Source: Candidatus Solibacter sp.
GTDB taxonomy: Bacteria; Acidobacteriota; Terriglobia; Bryobacterales; Bryobacteraceae
Assembly (NCBI GenBank): GCA_017883345.1
Contig: JADGNT010000131.1
Span: 1 to 9,628, forward strand
Direction of reading: 5' to 3'
Length of the DNA: 9,628 nt
Within the stretch, counting starts at the first letter, position 1, and the number at the start of each line of letters is the position of its first letter. Shown here one piece after another: positions 5,705-9,628 of this stretch. The notes beneath the pieces were generated by a model. That model saw only the letters and a program-made list of their open reading frames with translations, was not told the DNA's origin and did no database searches. The position numbers were made by a program, and so were the translations under genes.

Positions 5705-6538
5705 TCACGGCTGTTCGCTTGTCTCGGAGGCAGACGGTTGTATGGGTGAAGGCGGAGGCTGGTCAGGTACAAACTGGCGCGGGTCAGAGCGCACGTATTC
5801 CGCTACCACACGCCCGAGCTGAGTCAGTTCATAGGCCGAGTGTCCTTCTGTGAATTGCCCCGCCAACCGGAGTAGTCCCTTATCCAGCAGGCGCGGCACT
5901 GACGCTATGGTTAGCAACAGACCTGCCATGGTGTCGCCCCTTGGTCCCCACACCGCTGTTACTGGCAGCTTTGCGAGTTCCTTCAGTTCCTGAGCTTCGT
6001 GGGTGCTTAGGCCCGCGATAGCTAACTGAACTCGCGCATCTCGTAGATAGTTTTGCTCTCGCAAGCGGGCCTGAAGTGCCTCGTGTATGGCGTTTACTGC
6101 GGCATCCTTGGCCGCAAAGTTCACGTTCAGGTGAGGGATGGTGCTGACATCGAAAAGAAACCTGTCCTGGTCGTCTCGAACGAGTAGCACCTCAGCCGAA
6201 TCGCGACACGCCAGGGCGAGACCGACTTCGTACATGACGTTGCCATTCCGGAATCCCAATCCTGTCACGGCATCTCTGCCAACTACCGAGACGTCCGCCA
6301 GCACCAACTGCGAATGCGCTATGCCATCCATGATTTCGGTTAGAATCGAGTCGCCGGTCTTTGATAGATCGACTCGGTGCGGCTCCAATTCCCGGCCGTC
6401 TACTGACAGGCGACGGACTGCGGGAGCTATCACGTCCTCAAAGCGCGATTCGTAGGCACCAGCGAAACTCATAGCCACGAACACTTGCGGTCTAAGTTCG
6501 GTCCGCCAGAACGTTCTCAAGAACAATTGTGGATACAC
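5705..6538 (-). CDS. TIR/nucleoside-deoxyribosyltransferase-like protein with C-terminal winged-helix-like region
   Basis: 277 residues from GTG 6538, chosen because AAGGGGAG lies just upstream; TTG 6568 would add 10 residues. The N-terminal domain (about 17-140) has the order seen in TIR-like and 2-deoxyribosyltransferase-like Rossmannoid proteins: strand PQVFVAMSF (17-25), HRVDLSKTGDSI (54-65), LVLADVS (78-84), then NGNVMYEVGLALA (98-110), where Glu104 is the likely catalytic glutamate, and EVLLVRDD (116-123). Such domains cleave N-glycosidic bonds of NAD or nucleotides, and several act in antiphage defence. Residues about 180-250 look like a winged helix (RLLDKGLLRL, SAYELTQLGRVVAEYV). The tail (258-277) is Pro/Ser-rich. 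Transcribed divergently from higBA. The family name is not certain; an NADase role is inference. Confidence 0.62.
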   Translation of the reverse strand: MYPQLFLRTFWRTELRPQVFVAMSFAGAYESRFEDVIAPAVRRLSVDGRELEPHRVDLSKTGDSILTEIMDGIAHSQLVLADVSVVGRDAVTGLGFRNGNVMYEVGLALACRDSAEVLLVRDDQDRFLFDVSTIPHLNVNFAAKDAAVNAIHEALQARLREQNYLRDARVQLAIAGLSTHEAQELKELAKLPVTAVWGPRGDTMAGLLLTIASVPRLLDKGLLRLAGQFTEGHSAYELTQLGRVVAEYVRSDPRQFVPDQPPPSPIQPSASETSEQP

Positions 6539-6677
6539 CTTCTCCCCTTTTTCCTTGCAGCATGCCAAGCAGATCTGAAATAGCTATGATAATCCTAAGC
6601 TGACGAGAGATCTACTCTGCATGAGTAGCGTTCTATTCGCGGAAACAGCCGCCGTCCACGCTGTTGGGGATTTCGTT

Positions 6678-6730
6678 TGGAGCCTGAGCAGACTCGAACT
6701 GCATACCCCTACCCATGTCAAGGTAGTGCC
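6678..6730 (-). pseudogene. tRNA-Val(GAC)-like 3'-half fragment B (possible att remnant)
   Basis: On the minus strand GGCA-CTACC-TTGACATG-GGTAG reproduces the tRNA-Val(GAC) anticodon arm (five pairs, loop TTGACAT) with one extra G. A GGGTA variable region and T-arm TGCAG, TTCGAGT, CTGCT follow (four of five pairs). The sequence then ends in CAGGCT-CCA, where the acceptor strand and discriminator are two bases short. A matching 5' acceptor strand and normal D-arm are missing. The extra base in the anticodon loop and the short acceptor rule out a working tRNA. Together with fragment A it brackets the TIR-like gene as a degenerate direct repeat 1161 bp apart. Confidence 0.6.
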
Positions 6731-6766
6731 GCGGTGCGACGCATCCACGTTTCCCTTGACATCAGG

Positions 6767-6781
6767 TTCCCATTATGGGAA
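6767..6781. promoter_or_regulatory. Perfect palindrome before higB (candidate HigA operator)
   Basis: TTCCCAT-T-ATGGGAA is an exact inverted repeat with a single central base. It lies 10-19 nt upstream of the likely start of higB and covers CATTAT (6771-6776), a possible -10 box. HigA-type antitoxins bind such palindromes over their own promoter, so autorepression is the simplest reading. No experimental or alignment support is available here. Confidence 0.5.
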
Positions 6782-6799
6782 TCTGGATATCTGAGGATT

Positions 6800-7072
6800 G
6801 TGACCGAGAAAAGGATTCGAGAGTTCATTGGGCGGGAACCACGTTCCTGTGAGGTGATGTGGCGCTGGGCGGACGCGGTCGAGTCCTCAAATTGGCGCAA
6901 TCCGGGCGACCTGAAGGCAACGTTTGCCGCGGCGTCATTTGTCCGCGATCTCACCGTGTTCAACGTCGGCGGAAACAATTACCGCATCGTGGCGTTCGTT
7001 CACTATCGCAAGCAGATCGTCTACGTCAAGAGAATCGGCACCCACAAGGAATACGACAAATGGGATCTCTAA
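6800..7072 (+). CDS. higB: HigB-family ribonuclease toxin
   Basis: 90 residues from GTG 6800. The HigB signature runs over the second half: SNWRNPGDLKATF (30-42), TVFNVGGNNYRIV (52-64) and IVYVKRIGTHKEYDKW (73-88). HigB is a RelE-fold, ribosome-dependent mRNA interferase. The start is ambiguous. Family members begin Met-Arg-Ile/Val-Ile, which would correspond to a CTG codon at 6791. The nearest accepted start codon is GTG 6800, with GAGG close upstream; earlier in-frame GTG 6734 and TTG 6677 add residues unlike the family and run into the tRNA-like fragment. The gene precedes and overlaps its antitoxin by 13 nt, the usual order for this family. Confidence 0.9.
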   Translation: MTEKRIREFIGREPRSCEVMWRWADAVESSNWRNPGDLKATFAAASFVRDLTVFNVGGNNYRIVAFVHYRKQIVYVKRIGTHKEYDKWDL

Positions 7073-7476
7073 CCGGAACCATCGACCTGAAGCGTTATGG
7101 CCGCCTGCTGGCGAAGGCGGTACCTTGCGTGATCACCACGAAGGTGGAGCACGCGCGGGCACTTGCGGTTGTGGATGTCCTGGTAGAGAAGGGCGAGCGC
7201 AATATGACACCCGAGGAAGACGCACTGCTCGATCTCCTCACGAACCTGATCCGGGATTATGAGGCGACGGCATATCCGCCGCGGGAGAAGTCCAAGCCCG
7301 GTGACATGGTGGCTTTTCTCCTCGAACAGCGCGCGTTGAAGCCATGCGATTTATGGCCAGTCATCGGGTCCAAGAGCCGTGTTTCGGAGATTCTGGGCGG
7401 CAAGCGCTCCATCAGTAAAGAGCAGGCGAAAAAGCTCGCGGAGTTCTTCCACGTCCGGGCCGATCTGTTTATCTAG
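7060..7476 (+). CDS. higA: HigA-family helix-turn-helix antitoxin
   Basis: 138 residues from ATG 7060, which lies inside the last codons of higB. The N-terminal half is helical (residues 12-70, with TPEEDALLDLLTNLIRDYE). The C-terminal Xre-like helix-turn-helix spans about 82-130: DMVAFLLEQRALKPCDLWPVIGSKSRVSEILGGKRSISKEQAKKLAEFF, with recognition helix near SKSRVSEIL. It should bind HigB and repress the operon, probably at the palindrome 6767-6781. The same architecture (short N-terminal helical region, PGD, then HTH) is typical of HigA partners of this HigB family. Confidence 0.88.
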   Translation: MGSLTGTIDLKRYGRLLAKAVPCVITTKVEHARALAVVDVLVEKGERNMTPEEDALLDLLTNLIRDYEATAYPPREKSKPGDMVAFLLEQRALKPCDLWPVIGSKSRVSEILGGKRSISKEQAKKLAEFFHVRADLFI

Positions 7477-7681
7477 GCGGGCGCATTGGCGCGGGGATGC
7501 GGGCGGGCACAGGCGCCATCGACAGTGTGCAACGTGCGCGGCGGCGCGGGGAGGAAGAATGCCCCCACGAATGGGGTCATGGCAGCCTGGAAGGCTACGC
7601 TACGGTGCTGCGACGAAGTGCCTCGCAAGAATCGTCGCGGCGCGCGAAGAGATGGATAGTGGCTGAACGGCGCCACCCCGC
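7477..7681. repeat. Spacer with REP-like hairpins between higA and the lipoprotein gene
   Basis: No supported gene. CCCCA-CGAA-TGGGG (7563-7576) and AGCCT-GGA-AGGCT (7584-7596) are adjacent perfect 5-bp stems, followed by ACGCTACGG. The motif GGCAGCCTGGAAGGCT resembles intergenic dispersed elements I associate with acidobacterial and planctomycete genomes; that resemblance is from memory, not a search. Short ORFs across it are rich in Arg and Gly and have no family features. The 3' end of this spacer merges into the promoter of the lipoprotein gene. Confidence 0.45.
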
Positions 7682-7710
7682 TGTACACGCTGGGAGGAAC
7701 GGCCTATACT
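7682..7710 (+). promoter_or_regulatory. Sigma-70-type promoter of the lipoprotein gene
   Basis: TGTACA (7682-7687, 4 of 6 to TTGACA) and TATACT (7705-7710, 5 of 6 to TATAAT) are separated by 17 nt. The predicted start lies about 20 nt before ATG 7736, and a GGAG ribosome-binding site at 7725-7728 is 7 nt from the start codon. Confidence 0.55.
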
Positions 7711-7735
7711 TGGAATCGTTTACCGGAGAACGGAT

Positions 7736-8332
7736 ATGAGGATCTCAATTTCTGGCTTCTGCCTGTTGATGGCCGCGGCGGCGTGCCTCACCGGATGCGG
7801 CAAGCAGGAGCGCAACGAAGCGGTTCAACTGGCCAAGGCGCTGACTGCGAAAAAAGCCGACTATGCCAGTTCCAACGCGATTGAAAAAGACTTCGTGAGC
7901 AGCGCCCGCGCCTGGTGCGCCGGCATCACGACGAACGGAGCGGGCCGCGGGGCGGAACTGGATCAGAACGCTTCGGTGGCCACGCAAATCGCACAATCCG
8001 CCGTGGCGGTGAGCGCGCAATTGGGTCAGGTGCGCCAGGCAGTGGACGACCAACCGCTCAAGGCAGAGTATCCGCGGGATGTCCGCAACGCCCTGATCAC
8101 CCAGTTGACGCAACGCCAGCGGTTGCTGCAGGATATGCGGGCGCTGCTGGAGCAGGCGGCCCCGCAGTTCCTGGAATACAAGAAGGTTAAGACGTACGCG
8201 GGCGACACGTACCCGGACGGGATTGGCAAGCTGAACACGATGCTGGGCACGTACCAGGAACCGGAGGATGCCATCGCCACCGCGCTAGGGGCGTTGAAAG
8301 CGAAATACGGATTGAGCGATAGCGAGCTCTGA
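7736..8332 (+). CDS. Small predicted lipoprotein of unknown function
   Basis: 198 residues. A signal peptide with Arg2, a hydrophobic core (about 4-17) and the lipobox LTGC (18-21) predicts cleavage before Cys21 and lipid anchoring, giving a mature protein of 178 residues. Residue 22 is Gly and 23 Lys, so no Asp+2 inner-membrane retention signal is seen and outer-membrane sorting is plausible. The mature part is mostly alpha-helical (77-155, with Gln/Ala/Leu-rich repeats such as LITQLTQRQRLLQDMRALLEQAA), with two further helices near the end. No known domain is recognised. It is a single-gene unit with its own promoter, convergent with lipA. Confidence 0.85.
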   Translation: MRISISGFCLLMAAAACLTGCGKQERNEAVQLAKALTAKKADYASSNAIEKDFVSSARAWCAGITTNGAGRGAELDQNASVATQIAQSAVAVSAQLGQVRQAVDDQPLKAEYPRDVRNALITQLTQRQRLLQDMRALLEQAAPQFLEYKKVKTYAGDTYPDGIGKLNTMLGTYQEPEDAIATALGALKAKYGLSDSEL

Positions 8333-8381
8333 CGTTTTTGCCCACGACCGTTGGAGAGCGTATTATGCGAGCCTCGGGAGC

Positions 8382-9263
8382 CTAGCAATCTGTGGGCTCG
8401 GCCACCGCATTTGACGCGTGGTACGAGCTGCGCACCAGCGGGCCGGACTCCACATGCGCGAAGCCCATTTCGTTCCCCGCGATGCGGAATTCCTCGAATT
8501 CGCGTGGCGTCACGTAGCGGACGATGGGCAGATGCTGGGGCGAAGGCCGCAGATACTGCCCCAGGGTGAGGATGCCGACCTGGTGGAGGCGCAGATCGCG
8601 CATCACTTGCAGCACCTCCTCGGCCGTCTCTCCCAGGCCGAGCATCAGGCCGGATTTCGTCGGCGTCTCCGGCTGCACGCGGCGGGCATGCTGCAGCACC
8701 TCGAGCGAGCGCTCGTAGCGCGCCCCCAGACGCACCTGGCGGTAGAGCCGCGGCACGGTTTCGGTGTTGTGGTTGAGCACGTCGGGGCGCGCTTCCATGA
8801 CGGTCTCCACGGCCTGGAGATTGCCCTGGAAATCCGGGATCAGCACCTCGACGCCGCACGCCGGAACGCGCTGGCGGATGGCGCGGATCACCATGGCGAA
8901 CAACTCCGCGCCGCCATCCGGGCGATCGTCCCGGTTGACGCTGGTGATCACGGCGAACTTCAGCCCCATGAGCGCGACCGCCGTAGCGATGCGCGCGGGC
9001 TCGTCGTAATCCACCGGCAGCGGCGCGCCTTTTTGCACCGCGCAGAATCCACAGCGGCGGGTACACACGTTGCCCAGCATCATGAAGGTGGCGGTGCGCC
9101 GATTCCAGCACTCGCCGACGTTGGGGCAGGCCGCGCTTTCGCAGACGGTGTGCAGGCGCAGGCGCTCGATGAGGCCCTTCAGATCGCGATAGTTTTCGCC
9201 GGCGGGCGCGGGTGCACGCAGCCACTTGGGGCGTTCGAGCTTAGGGGAAATGGAAACCAGCAC
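8382..9263 (-). CDS. lipA: Lipoyl synthase
   Basis: 293 residues from GTG 9263, just after an AAAGG motif. The open frame extends upstream but that part overlaps the preceding gene and is not LipA-like. LipA is a radical-SAM enzyme that inserts two sulfurs at C6 and C8 of protein-bound octanoyl groups to form lipoate for 2-oxoacid dehydrogenases and glycine cleavage. Visible are the auxiliary-cluster motif C-x4-C-x5-C (Cys41, 46, 52 in CESAACPNVGEC), the radical-SAM motif C-x3-C-x2-C (Cys67, 71, 74 in CTRRCGFC) and the C-terminal RSSY (278-281) whose serine ligates the auxiliary cluster. Only 5 nt separate it from the upstream gene, so they are probably cotranscribed. No lipB is seen. Confidence 0.97.
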   Translation of the reverse strand: MLVSISPKLERPKWLRAPAPAGENYRDLKGLIERLRLHTVCESAACPNVGECWNRRTATFMMLGNVCTRRCGFCAVQKGAPLPVDYDEPARIATAVALMGLKFAVITSVNRDDRPDGGAELFAMVIRAIRQRVPACGVEVLIPDFQGNLQAVETVMEARPDVLNHNTETVPRLYRQVRLGARYERSLEVLQHARRVQPETPTKSGLMLGLGETAEEVLQVMRDLRLHQVGILTLGQYLRPSPQHLPIVRYVTPREFEEFRIAGNEMGFAHVESGPLVRSSYHASNAVAEPTDC

Positions 9264-9268
9264 TGCCT

Positions 9269-9628
9269 TTATTGTACCGGGATGGCCGGGACGTTGACCT
9301 TGGCCGCGGCTTTCAGCAGCAAGTCCCAGTTGCCGGAGGCGATGGGCAAGCCTTTCACGCGACGCTCCGCCTCCATGCGCCACTCCGGGTCGCCGGCCAC
9401 CAGCACCTCGTGGAAGCCCGGGGCGGCGGGCGTGGACTTCATGAGATGGACGAGCTGCGTGACGCGCGCCGTGAACTCTTCTACCGGCATGAAGCGCGCC
9501 ACGTCGATCGCCAGGTACATCTGGCTGACGCGCACCGTCTTGCCGCGGAAGCGGATGCCGCCCACTTCATTGCACATGGCGCCGCCAGAGAGCACCGAAC
9601 AGAGAATCTCCACCATCATGGCGAGGCC
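9269..9628 (-). CDS. Malate/L-lactate dehydrogenase family (Ldh2), C-terminal part
   Basis: The last 119 residues of a gene that starts beyond the window; the frame is open through the edge (GLA-MMVEIL), so the internal methionines are not the start. GLAMMVEILCSVLSGGA is the conserved helix of this NAD(P)-dependent 2-hydroxyacid dehydrogenase family. MYLAIDVARFMPVEEFTARV and PGFHEVLVAGDPEWRMEAER match its usual C-terminus. Members reduce or oxidise malate, lactate, sulfolactate or ureidoglycolate, and the substrate cannot be told from this part. It lies 5 nt upstream of lipA. Confidence 0.9.
   Translation of the reverse strand, partial: GLAMMVEILCSVLSGGAMCNEVGGIRFRGKTVRVSQMYLAIDVARFMPVEEFTARVTQLVHLMKSTPAAPGFHEVLVAGDPEWRMEAERRVKGLPIASGNWDLLLKAAAKVNVPAIPVQ

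Larger units (their letters stand above)
6539..6799. promoter_or_regulatory. Divergent control region between the TIR-like gene and higBA
   Basis: This 261-bp region has no gene but several symmetrical elements. AGATCT occurs at 6571-6576 and 6608-6613. ATAGCTAT is at 6580-6587, and CTACTC-TGCAT-GAGTAG at 6612-6628 is a perfect 6-bp inverted repeat. tRNA-like fragment B follows, and then a perfect palindrome at 6767-6781 in front of higB. ATGTCAAGG (6715-6723) recurs inverted at 6754-6762. TTGACA at 6756-6761 matches a -35 consensus on the plus strand but lacks a good -10 at 16-18 nt. Confidence 0.4.

Noticed and set aside
5382..5822. 146-codon open frame on the plus strand
   Set aside because: It crosses tRNA-like fragment A and enters the TIR-like gene antisense; no family features or convincing ribosome-binding site.
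6678..6753. Functional tRNA-Val gene on the minus strand
   Set aside because: The anticodon loop has an extra base, the acceptor strand is two bases short, and no pairing 5' acceptor or normal D-arm is present.
8333..8381. Intrinsic terminator between the convergent lipoprotein and lipA genes
   Set aside because: A short T-run (TTTTT near 8336) is present, but no stable GC stem directly precedes it and no stem-plus-T-run is seen on the other strand.
8026..9225. 399-codon open frame on the minus strand
   Set aside because: It is an alternative frame of lipA and antisense to the lipoprotein; Arg/Ala/Pro-rich without motifs.
1..9628. CRISPR array, rRNA, transposase or integrase
   Set aside because: No regularly spaced identical repeats, no rRNA-like sequence, and no recombinase motifs in any plausible frame.

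Overview
The window comes from a high-GC, Gram-negative (lipid A-making) chromosome. The gene set, the LpxI-type lipid A hydrolase, a Gfo/Idh gene and a TonB-like gene in the lpx cluster, and the dispersed-repeat style of the spacers all suit an acidobacterium (Bryobacterales/Solibacter-like). That assignment is an inference from gene content, not a measured match.

Left part (1-3839, minus strand): an outer-membrane lipid A cluster in the order fabZ, lpxA, lpxI, Gfo/Idh oxidoreductase, TonB-like protein (cut by the window edge). fabZ/lpxA (3-nt gap) and lpxA/lpxI (1-nt overlap) are tightly packed, and the oxidoreductase overlaps the TonB-like gene by 13 nt. A 390-bp purine-rich repeat block separates lpxI from the oxidoreductase. 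FabZ supplies hydroxyacyl/enoyl-ACP chemistry, LpxA puts the first acyl chain on UDP-GlcNAc, and LpxI removes UMP from UDP-diacylglucosamine.

Middle part (3918-7476): an accessory island of three different type II toxin-antitoxin modules and one TIR/deoxyribosyltransferase-like effector candidate. BrnT-BrnA (minus) and a VapB/VapC pair (plus) stand head-to-head over a 110-bp region that holds overlapping divergent promoters. Next comes a TIR-like gene with a C-terminal winged-helix-like region (minus), then HigB-HigA (plus). The TIR-like gene is bracketed by two degenerate copies, 1161 bp apart and in the same orientation, of the 3' half of a tRNA resembling tRNA-Val(GAC). This is the most unexpected structure in the window and suggests that the effector arrived by, or was left over from, integration at a tRNA gene. 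No integrase or transposase is visible.

Right part (7477-9628): a spacer with REP-like hairpins, a small lipoprotein of unknown function with its own promoter (plus), then convergent to it lipoyl synthase (lipA), preceded by the 3' end of a malate/lactate-dehydrogenase-family gene (minus, 5-nt gap). These look like ordinary core metabolism. The island therefore lies between an envelope-biogenesis cluster and a lipoylation locus.
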